From Rippkaea orientalis PCC 8801 (GTDB lineage Bacteria > Cyanobacteriota > Cyanobacteriia > Cyanobacteriales > Microcystaceae), in the NCBI RefSeq assembly GCF_000021805.1, contig NC_011726.1:4000097-4064096 (forward strand): a stretch of DNA of 64,000 nt, in the 5' to 3' direction. Every line of letters starts with the position of its first letter. Positions within the stretch are counted from its first letter, which is position 1. The translations under genes and the position numbers were made by a program. Of the stretch, positions 29,226-36,873 are shown piece after piece. The notes beneath the pieces were generated by a model, which was not told the DNA's origin, did no database searches, and worked only from the letters and a program-made list of their open reading frames with translations.

Positions 29226-29460
29226 TAAAAAATGTTCCTTTTTTTTATGTAGTTTCTTTGAGTTTTAACAATAAAAGTAAATTCAATCAGGGATTGCCCT
29301 CACTATTGTTAACAATTTGATAAGAATTACCCAGATCATGGAGATTGAGCAAACTCTAAAAGTATAATAAAAATAGGTTCAATTAAACTACTAAAGGTTA
29401 GGGAAATTTTGACTATCGACACATCTTTAATTGACCTTTAAGAATCTAGGAGAATAAACT

Positions 29461-30531
29461 ATGACTCATGTTATCCAACGTCGCCGAGAATGGGATATAG
29501 GTAGCAGTTGGGACAAGTTTTGCCAATGGGTAACGAGTACCGATAATCGGATTTATATCGGTTGGTTTGGCCTGTTGATGATTCCCACCTTAATCGCTGC
29601 TATCACTTGCTTTATTATCGCCTTTATTACCGCTCCTGCTGTGGATATGGAAGGCATTCGGGAACCCATTTTAGGCTCAATTTTGAGTGGTAATAACGTC
29701 ATTTCCGCCGCCGTCGTTCCCACTTCCGCCGCCATTGGCCTACACTTCTATCCTATCTGGGATGCTGCCTCGATGGATGAATGGCTCTACAATGGAGGCC
29801 CCTATCAACTGATCATTTTCCATTTCTTAATTGGAATTTGGTGTTATTTAGGTCGTTTGTGGGAATTGAGCTACCGTTTAGGTATGCGTCCTTGGATTTC
29901 CGTTGCTTTTTCTGCCCCTGTTGCAGCAGCGACTTCTATCTTTCTGATTTATCCTATTGGACAAGGAAGCTTTTCTGAAGGAATGCCCCTCGGTATTAGC
30001 GGCACATTCCACTTTATGTTAGCCTTCCAAGCGGCTCATAACATCCTGATGCACCCCTTACATATGTTAGCCGTTTCAGGAGTGTTTGCGGGAGCGTTAC
30101 TGGCTGCTTTACACGGTTCTTTAGTGACTTCTAGCCTCATTCGGGAAACCACCATCGAAGAATCAGTTAATGAAGGGTATCACTTCGGTCAGGAGGAAAC
30201 CACCTATAATTTAGTCGCTGGCCACGCGGGTTATTTAGGTCGTTTGTTAATTCCCAGTTTGGGATGGCAAAATAGCCGTTCAATTCACTTTATTTTAGGA
30301 GCTATTCCTGTTATTGGAATTTGGTGTGCTGCCTTGGCTATTGGGGTGATGGCTTTTAACCTCAATGGGTTTAATTTTAATCAATCTATTCATGATAGCC
30401 AAGGTCATCCTATCCTCACCGAAGCTGATATGTTAAATCGCGCTAATTTAGGCATTCGTGCCATGCACGCTCCCAATACCCATCATTTTCCCCTTACCTT
30501 AGCTAGTGGAGAAAGTATCCCCCTTAGTTAA
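29461..30531 (+). CDS. psbA: atypical (sentinel/rogue-type) photosystem II D1 protein
   Basis: The 356-residue protein is clearly a D1 with the five-helix core, redox tyrosine (Tyr164, standard 161), its partner His193 (190), chlorophyll ligand His201 (198) and iron ligands His218 (215) and His276 (272). Manganese-cluster ligands are mostly replaced: Asp170 is Glu173, Glu189 is Ala192, Glu333 is Ala337, and Asp342 is Thr346; His332 and Ala344 equivalents remain. The quinone pocket has Gly268 for Ser264 and Leu259 for Phe255. The tail after the processing site is only eight residues. Such D1 forms make inactive photosystem II in Cyanothece during the dark. An AGGAG lies eight bases before the ATG. 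Confidence 0.93.
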   Translation: MTHVIQRRREWDIGSSWDKFCQWVTSTDNRIYIGWFGLLMIPTLIAAITCFIIAFITAPAVDMEGIREPILGSILSGNNVISAAVVPTSAAIGLHFYPIWDAASMDEWLYNGGPYQLIIFHFLIGIWCYLGRLWELSYRLGMRPWISVAFSAPVAAATSIFLIYPIGQGSFSEGMPLGISGTFHFMLAFQAAHNILMHPLHMLAVSGVFAGALLAALHGSLVTSSLIRETTIEESVNEGYHFGQEETTYNLVAGHAGYLGRLLIPSLGWQNSRSIHFILGAIPVIGIWCAALAIGVMAFNLNGFNFNQSIHDSQGHPILTEADMLNRANLGIRAMHAPNTHHFPLTLASGESIPLS

Positions 30532-30566
30532 GGTTTAATTGTTGTTTCCGATTTACTTTGTTTGAG

Positions 30567-30596
30567 CCTTTCCTAATCAGGGAAGGTTATTTTTTT
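30567..30596 (+). terminator. rho-independent terminator of psbA
   Basis: CCTTTCCT and AGGGAAGG form an 8-bp stem with one wobble pair and the loop AATC, followed by TTATTTTTTT. It begins 36 bp after the psbA stop. Confidence 0.88.
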
Positions 30597-30637
30597 AAGT
30601 AAAATATCGATATACAGACACACAGAGGCAAAAGAAG

Positions 30638-31294
30638 ATGGTTACTCAACTGGATACCATTGCCACCCCTGAGATTATTTATCCTGAAAGCGATGGCCAA
30701 CCGATGGCAGATAATACCCTTCAGTTTCGTTGGATTACAACCATTAAAGCGAATTTAGATTGGTTATTTGCCAAGGATAATCAGGTATTTGTCGCCGGGG
30801 ATTTATTATGGTATCCCATAGAAGGGAACAATCAAAAACGACAAGCTCCTGATGTTATGGTAGTCTTTGGACGGCCAAAAGGCGATCGCGGTTCTTATCA
30901 ACAATGGAAAGAAGGCAATATCCCTCCCCAAGTCGTCTTTGAGATTCTCTCTCCTGGCAATACTCGCAAAGAAATGAGCCGCAAACTGCTGTTTTATGAG
31001 CGTCATGGCGTAGAGGAATATTATATCTATGATCCTGATAACAATGAACTGACAGGATTGTTACGGACAGACGAAGGGTTAACCCCCATTGAAGAGATAA
31101 ATCACTGGGTTAGTCCCCGTTTAGGCATTCGTTTTGAAATGGCTGAACCGGAATTATTGTTGTATCATCCTAATGGCGATCGCTTTTCAACTTATACCGA
31201 AGAACGAGAAAAAGCAGAACAGGAACGTCAACGGGCGGACAGACTGGCCGCCAAATTACGGGAATTAGGGATTGATAATTGGGATCAACTCTAA
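30638..31294 (+). CDS. Uma2 family endonuclease-like protein
   Basis: The 218-residue protein is a complete Uma2-type protein. The core has FRWITTIKANLDWLF, then VAGDLLWYPIEGN with APDVMVVFG (the acidic active-site-like residues), PPQVVFEILSPGNTRKEMSRKL and YERHGVEEYYIYDP. This is the PD-(D/E)xK-related fold of unknown role in cyanobacteria. The C-terminal 30 residues are a charged coiled coil (AEQERQRADRLAAKLREL). It follows psbA after a terminator and is likely a separate transcript. Confidence 0.9.
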   Translation: MVTQLDTIATPEIIYPESDGQPMADNTLQFRWITTIKANLDWLFAKDNQVFVAGDLLWYPIEGNNQKRQAPDVMVVFGRPKGDRGSYQQWKEGNIPPQVVFEILSPGNTRKEMSRKLLFYERHGVEEYYIYDPDNNELTGLLRTDEGLTPIEEINHWVSPRLGIRFEMAEPELLLYHPNGDRFSTYTEEREKAEQERQRADRLAAKLRELGIDNWDQL

Positions 31295-31360
31295 GAGACT
31301 GTTTTTTTGACCGTTATACAGTAAGCCTTTTATTGCTTAAGGCCGTTAACCTAACTCCTC

Positions 31361-34300
31361 TTAATTTAAGCTAGTAATAATATACTTGAGAATCAGTTCA
31401 AAATTGGTTCTGATTTCTACAAGTTCTTTCATCCAAACATTAGATTCTATAATACTATTTTCTTGTTGTTGACGGGCTAAAGCAATTTGTTGTTCTATTT
31501 CTCCATAAACTTGTGCTTCAAATTCAGCAAGCTGTAACTTAATTTGATGTTCTAAATTTTTAGCCAAAGATTGAAACTCACTGGTAATATCACGGCGAAC
31601 ATCAGCCATTTGCTTTTCTCTTTTGCGTTCTTCATGAACTTTTCTCACATCATCTACCAGCAAAACTAAAGCTAAGGCTGGACCAAGAAATTTAGCAGCA
31701 TTGCCAATATTTTTCGCAATATTAACAGCCTGCCAGGGTTTGAATTTAAAGCCAACAAATTTACCGATAGTTAAAACTCCTCGATGTAAGCCACTACCAG
31801 CAACATCAATAGAACGCAACAATCCTTGTTTTGATGCAGTTGGTAAAAGACCTCTAGTGGCTAGTTGAGTCAGTTGAATACCTACAACTTCACCAATCTT
31901 TTTTAGGTCAATAACCTGATTTTGTAATTGATCAAAATTCATATTATCATTGACATTATTGGCTGAAATATTTTCGCTTTTTTCCAAGCAAGCAATGAAA
32001 GTTTGAGTCAAATTACCTGTTAATACTTCTTCAACTTCAGACCGAATATCTATAATAGCTGTATCAATAACAGCTTGTAATTCATTTTCTGCTCGTTCAT
32101 AATGTTGTTGAACATTAATTTCAGCCTGGTTATTCAAGCTTTCAAAATCTTCATCACCTCCTACGGCTGCTGCTAAGGGTGAACTTTCTCCAGTAATTGC
32201 AGAGGACATTTTAAAGGCGATATTTTGAACTTTGGTTCGTAAATGACTACGTTCTTTTCTTACTTTGCGAGATAGTTGATTAAGAATTTCAAAAAAAGCA
32301 CTATCTTCTGTTGAATTTCGCATAGCTGTTAATTGAGCTTCTTCAACAAAGCTAAGAGCAATCCTTACAGGAGTATCAAAACGAGCTAAAGCACCACGAT
32401 GATCAACAAATTTATTTAACTCATCAATAAAGGTAGAAAAACGACTCCCCTCTAAAAAAAAATCATCATTGGTATCTACACCTCCACAATAATCTTTAGC
32501 ATCAATAAAGGAGATAGGAAATTCATCAAGTTTATAGGGTTTTAATGCTTCTGCTAAACTCTGACGATAATTAGCTATTTTGATTTTATCTTCTCCAGCT
32601 TCATCGGACATTTTATTGATAACTAGCATCATTTTCCATCGATAACTTTTATCGTATGCTAGTTTTTTAAAATTTTCTACTGTTATAGAATCGAAAAGCA
32701 TATAGGTTAGACAAAAAATTAACAAATCTGCTTTATTAATCGCCTCATAAGTAATTTCATCGTGATCTTGACGATCTGTAAACAGACCTGGAGTATCAAT
32801 TAACTTAATACCATTCCAATCATAATTGGTGGTTTTATCAGTTGCTATATCCGCATCAATTTTAATGTCTCTTTTCCCTGTTAAAGCAGAAATTATGGTT
32901 GATTTACCTCCACTATATTGTCCAACAAAAGCAACCGTAAGAATCCCTTCTTGTTGATATTTATGCAACTCTTTTGCAAAATTTTCGGCAAGACTATTTA
33001 ATTGTTGCTGGTTGCCTTTCTTTAATAAACTTGAAAATTGATCGCAAGTTTTTTGGAATTTTTCAGCAACGATGGCAGGATTAAAGCTTTGTTTTGTTTG
33101 TGTCATGGTTAATATCTCCTGATAATTAAGAGTGATAGATTTGATACAGATGTCTTCTTGAAGAATTTGTTTAATTTCTAATTCAGATTTGTGTAAAGTG
33201 AGTTGAGCTTTGGTATCAATAGTCATAGACTTCCCAAAATCTCTTGTAACTCTAGCAACAGTTGATTTAATTTTTTTATCTGTTAATGGTTCATATTTTC
33301 CTAAACTCCAATCAACAATTCTTTTAGCATAAGCACGGTTTAGATAATTGGTAGCATTACTTAAATGGGATTTAGCATTATTGAGATGTATAGCGATACT
33401 ATCTAATCCTTTAATCAAGTCCTCAAAATAATTTTGTAGATTCTGCTGAACCTCATTACAATATTGATTGAGACTATTTTTTAATTGTTCACGAGTTTTT
33501 ATTTTCTGTTGCTGGAGTTGACTCCTTAAACTACTGGATATTTTTTGCACTGCTTCACGACGTTTTTGATCTCTTGATTTTAAAAAACCTGCTAACATTG
33601 CCATAACACCTCCTACAATCCCGAAAATTGGAGCTATTGGTGTAAATAATGCTGCTATAGCTAATAAACCACCCCCAAATGCCATTAAATTTTTCACTAA
33701 ATCACTGGTATCCTGAACAGTAAATTTAAAGTTATTGCTTTGTAGTTTAGCAATCATTTGTAATTCAGTTCCGACTTCTTCGAGAGATTCTTGTACTTCT
33801 TGATTAACATTATCTTGTGCTTCTTGGAAGGCAGTTTTTAATCTTTCTTCAAAACGAATTGAACTCATTTTGCGTTGCCATCCGTTTTTCATTTCTATCT
33901 CATTAGATTGCCAATGATTTTCTGCAAAATTAGGAATAGCATTAAAAGCGTCTTGGAAAATAGATTCTATTTCTTTTTCTAAAAATTCCCAAGCATTTCT
34001 TTGGGCTTTTTGGAGATCACTTTGAATATATTGGCGTTTATCTTTTAAGGTATCTGTAAGTTTTTGATATATATCAACTTGTTGTTTTACCCATTGTTCA
34101 GGTTTAACAATTTCTCCTACTGTTGAACCTAATAAGGTTTGGGATCTTCTAATTGTTCCATGTTTAATTAATGATTCTCTAATCGAATCAAGAAAATCTT
34201 GAAGCTTACTTACTTTAAATAATTGAGATTTAATTAGTTTGTGTTCTGGTTCAAGTGACATTTGAGCCGCAAGTAACATAACAGGAATAATTGGAAAATA

Positions 34301-35608
34301 ATCGTTATTATAATGTTCTTTAGCATAGCGATAAATTCTATCAAAATGCCCTTTTAATCCACTTTGCCCCGTCTTGGAGAAAAACTTTTCAGAATTGTTC
34401 AAAAAATGTTCTAATCTTCGGGGATCTCGTAAGTTGTGTTTAATATTCAACAGAATAATTAAAGGTTTAGCTTTTTCTTTCAGAAGTTTCATAAACCCAA
34501 ATTCAGTTTCTTGGATACTATCATTAGTAACAACATAACAAATAATATCGCATTGATCGATGACACTTTGAGCAATTTCTTCATCTGTTTTTCCACCAGG
34601 TGCACCAATGCCGGGAGTATCAATAATTCTAATATTTTTCCATTCATAAACACGGTTTTGTCTGGTTGTTCTTTGTTTCCCAACTCCTATAGCATTCCAA
34701 CCTTCATTAGTAAGAATCGCATGAAGTGTACTCTTACCTGCTTTAGTTTTTCCCATAAAAGCGATGCTAAAATGACTTAAAGCCCTTTGTTTTGATTTAA
34801 AGGTATTGTTAACATTTTCTAATTCTTTAACAATTTCTTCTCCTAAAGCTGTTTGACTAGCATTAAGTTGTTTTGCTACTTCTTTAGCTGTATTTGCTTG
34901 ACCTTTACTGGTGGTTTTATTTGATAAGTTTTCTATCGTATTTGATAAGTTTTCTTCTAATTTTTTTAATGTATCGGAAGTTCTGTTGAGGGCTATTTTT
35001 GCATATTTATAATCTTCTTGAGCAATTTTGGCACATTGTTGAATAGCTTCATCATATTCGGGTCCAGATAATAAAATTTCTCTCTCTATTCTCTCAATAG
35101 TCCGTCCAATTGTTTCTGGTGCAAGTTTTCTTGCTATTGGGATAAAAGAACGAGAAAATACAGATGTATATTGATTTTTTAGAAAACGAGCTGCAAAAGA
35201 CAATTCTTCTTGATTATCGTTGTTATCCTTCGATTGAGGATAAAAGCTCTCTGCTTCTTCTAAAATATGCACTAAATCATTCTGTGGCCAGTTCCAAATT
35301 TTGACAATTTCCTCAATCATCTCTTTTTCCAGAGGAGAAAAGAAACCGTCAATATAAGCGAGTGCCAAAACTTGTCTTATCGCTTCATTTTGTTGACCAA
35401 GAGGTATTCTTTGGGCTACAGTTTTTATCTTAAGATGATTTTCCTCTTGATCAAGAATTTTATTCATTTCATCAAGAGTCCTTTGTCCTATATTAGCTTG
35501 AGTAGCTAGTTCATGTAATGCTTGATTTTCTTTCAAGTGAATTTGTTGATCAGCACATAGGATATGTGCGAGCAATAGAAAAAGATAATCTAATTTTTCT
35601 TGGGACAT
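31361..35608 (-). CDS. double dynamin-like GTPase with N-terminal TerB-like domain
   Basis: The 1415-residue protein has, in order, a TerB-like helical region (about 1-115, with ADQQIHLKE and YIDGFFSPLEKE repeats) and a first GTPase with P-loop MGKTKAGKST near 285 and DTPGIG near 329. A long coiled-coil stalk follows, with a hydrophobic segment near 640-675. A second GTPase has P-loop GQYSGGKST near 895, DTPGLF near 937 and NKMSD near 995, then another stalk and hydrophobic segment near 1305. This is two bacterial dynamin-like units, membrane-remodelling GTPases. An internal ATG at residue 835 with its own AGGAG suggests fusion of two genes. Function unknown; envelope maintenance or phage defence are possible. 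Confidence 0.85.
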   Translation of the reverse strand: MSQEKLDYLFLLLAHILCADQQIHLKENQALHELATQANIGQRTLDEMNKILDQEENHLKIKTVAQRIPLGQQNEAIRQVLALAYIDGFFSPLEKEMIEEIVKIWNWPQNDLVHILEEAESFYPQSKDNNDNQEELSFAARFLKNQYTSVFSRSFIPIARKLAPETIGRTIERIEREILLSGPEYDEAIQQCAKIAQEDYKYAKIALNRTSDTLKKLEENLSNTIENLSNKTTSKGQANTAKEVAKQLNASQTALGEEIVKELENVNNTFKSKQRALSHFSIAFMGKTKAGKSTLHAILTNEGWNAIGVGKQRTTRQNRVYEWKNIRIIDTPGIGAPGGKTDEEIAQSVIDQCDIICYVVTNDSIQETEFGFMKLLKEKAKPLIILLNIKHNLRDPRRLEHFLNNSEKFFSKTGQSGLKGHFDRIYRYAKEHYNNDYFPIIPVMLLAAQMSLEPEHKLIKSQLFKVSKLQDFLDSIRESLIKHGTIRRSQTLLGSTVGEIVKPEQWVKQQVDIYQKLTDTLKDKRQYIQSDLQKAQRNAWEFLEKEIESIFQDAFNAIPNFAENHWQSNEIEMKNGWQRKMSSIRFEERLKTAFQEAQDNVNQEVQESLEEVGTELQMIAKLQSNNFKFTVQDTSDLVKNLMAFGGGLLAIAALFTPIAPIFGIVGGVMAMLAGFLKSRDQKRREAVQKISSSLRSQLQQQKIKTREQLKNSLNQYCNEVQQNLQNYFEDLIKGLDSIAIHLNNAKSHLSNATNYLNRAYAKRIVDWSLGKYEPLTDKKIKSTVARVTRDFGKSMTIDTKAQLTLHKSELEIKQILQEDICIKSITLNYQEILTMTQTKQSFNPAIVAEKFQKTCDQFSSLLKKGNQQQLNSLAENFAKELHKYQQEGILTVAFVGQYSGGKSTIISALTGKRDIKIDADIATDKTTNYDWNGIKLIDTPGLFTDRQDHDEITYEAINKADLLIFCLTYMLFDSITVENFKKLAYDKSYRWKMMLVINKMSDEAGEDKIKIANYRQSLAEALKPYKLDEFPISFIDAKDYCGGVDTNDDFFLEGSRFSTFIDELNKFVDHRGALARFDTPVRIALSFVEEAQLTAMRNSTEDSAFFEILNQLSRKVRKERSHLRTKVQNIAFKMSSAITGESSPLAAAVGGDEDFESLNNQAEINVQQHYERAENELQAVIDTAIIDIRSEVEEVLTGNLTQTFIACLEKSENISANNVNDNMNFDQLQNQVIDLKKIGEVVGIQLTQLATRGLLPTASKQGLLRSIDVAGSGLHRGVLTIGKFVGFKFKPWQAVNIAKNIGNAAKFLGPALALVLLVDDVRKVHEERKREKQMADVRRDITSEFQSLAKNLEHQIKLQLAEFEAQVYGEIEQQIALARQQQENSIIESNVWMKELVEIRTNFELILKYIITSLN
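33104..33120 (-). promoter_or_regulatory. buried ribosome binding site and start inside the dynamin gene
   Basis: On the minus strand AGGAG is followed, nine bases later, by an in-frame ATG at 33106, residue 835, exactly at the junction of the two dynamin units. Translation from here would give a 581-residue second-unit protein on its own. Confidence 0.65.
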
Positions 35609-35983
35609 AAGTAGCTAGTGAATCAGATTAAAATGAGAAGTTAAAGTCATGTTAAGTAAGTAATCATCTAGCGTGATTAACTTCGATCTAGGACGAAAGT
35701 ATTTAAACAAAGCTGAAAAGATGATTACAGTTATAGTGTTCCCACATATTTTCGATTTCTAACACTCACTACGAACAAATTTAGCTCAAACTGCTGTAAG
35801 CAGGATATTGCAACAATTCGTGAAAAAGTCTGCTCTTGTAAAATTCTGATCATTTCCAAGACCTTATAAAAAATTAAGCAATTCGACACTAAATAGTTAT
35901 ATTAGAATGCAAAAATAATCAACTTTAGATACTATAAAAAGCAATTTGTCAAGTCCTCAAAAATTGGAAGCATAAAATTACAG
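35609..35983. other. AT-rich upstream region of the dynamin gene
   Basis: Nothing resembling a gene. It presumably holds the dynamin promoter; no clear consensus elements were found. Confidence 0.4.
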
Positions 35984-36063
35984 TAAGTAGGTCGGCATAA
36001 TTAAACGAACAATATCTGTAGGGTGGGCTGCCCACCCTACCTTGATTTATACCCACCTACTTA
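35984..36063. repeat. 80-bp MITE-like element with inverted ends and central palindrome
   Basis: The left end TAAGTAGGTCGGCATAA is matched on the other strand by TAAGTAGGTGGGTATAA at the right end (36046-36063), with two mismatches in the compared positions. At its centre, 36018-36040, GTAGGGTGGGC and GCCCACCCTAC form an 11-bp perfect palindrome around one base. Related end sequences occur near 11711 and 47567. No coding capacity. It ends six bases from the stop of the coiled-coil gene. Confidence 0.65.
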
Positions 36064-36069
36064 TAATAA

Positions 36070-36726
36070 TTACTTAGGAAAGTTGGGAAAAAAGACTTTA
36101 ATTGCTCCCGTTATAATGGTTAAGATTAAACCAACTACCACCGACCGATTGATAAATTCTTGAGTGTCTAAGCGTTTACTCATTCCCTCAACTGTAGCAT
36201 CAAGAATTTTAATTTCTCCCTTAATTTCTGTTCCCATTTTTTCCATTTTACCCGTCAGATCTTTTTCAAGGTTTTCCATCTTGCCCGTGAGATCTTTTTC
36301 GAGGTTTTCCATTTTACCCGTGAGATCTTTTTCAAGGTTTTCCATTTTACCCGTGAGATCTTTTTCGAGGTTTTCCATCTTGCCCGTGAGATCTTTTTCG
36401 AGGTTTTCCATCTTGCCCGTCAGTTCAGTTTCTAATTTTTCCATCTTGCCCGTCAGTTCGGTTTCTAGTCTTTTCATCTCTCCTTCAAGTTTTGTTTGTC
36501 CAATCTTCAGACCGTTAACATCATTTTGAAGGCTATTTAGGGCTGTTTCAAATTTTTCTTCAAGCTTATTGAATTTGCTGTCAAATTTCTCTTCAAGCTT
36601 ATCGAATTTGCTGTCAAATTTCTCTTCAAGCTTGTCAAATTTTTCATCGATCTTATCTAACTTACCGTTGATCTGTTTTAAGATGTCTTCTAAAGAGTAA
36701 CTAATACTGACAGGGGTTTGACTCAT
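36070..36726 (-). CDS. long coiled-coil protein with C-terminal membrane helix
   Basis: The 218-residue protein starts with three KLEEKFDSKFD-type 11-residue repeats, continues with seven LTGKMENLEKD-type 11-residue repeats, and ends with a membrane helix (VVVGLILTIITGAIKVFF, about 195-212). Eleven-residue repeats form a hendecad coiled coil, so the product is a long rod tethered to the membrane, in outline like small XhlA-type proteins. The repeats are nearly identical at DNA level. Function unknown. It is divergent from the RND pump gene. Confidence 0.72.
   Translation of the reverse strand: MSQTPVSISYSLEDILKQINGKLDKIDEKFDKLEEKFDSKFDKLEEKFDSKFNKLEEKFETALNSLQNDVNGLKIGQTKLEGEMKRLETELTGKMEKLETELTGKMENLEKDLTGKMENLEKDLTGKMENLEKDLTGKMENLEKDLTGKMENLEKDLTGKMEKMGTEIKGEIKILDATVEGMSKRLDTQEFINRSVVVGLILTIITGAIKVFFPNFPK
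36240..36475 (-). repeat. 33-bp coding minisatellite, seven units
   Basis: Seven tandem 33-bp units encode LTGKMExLExx. Five are almost identical at DNA level. The number of units could change by slippage without breaking the frame. Confidence 0.85.
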
Positions 36727-36873
36727 GATAAGAGCATTAATGGAACAAAACTGGAGTTGGTTACTATTTTACCATTTCAATTATGCTAAGGTAAATTTCT
36801 TAAAATACCGTTTATACTAAATCAATAATCATACTTGAATTGCTTGCTCCTCCTTAGCCTGTCATCAAGTCCT

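Noticed and set aside
29461-30531. The psbA variant as chlorophyll f synthase (super-rogue D1)
   Set aside because: No far-red photoacclimation genes are nearby and His332 and Ala344 equivalents are kept; the pattern fits the sentinel type better, though a tree is needed.
36240-36475. Regular repeats considered as a CRISPR array
   Set aside because: The repeats are tandem without unique spacers and are in frame with a protein; no cas genes are in the window.
36164-36529. 121-codon antisense frame across the minisatellite
   Set aside because: It mirrors the repeat of the coiled-coil gene; its repetitive SILPVRSFSRF product arises from the complementary strand and has no start signal.
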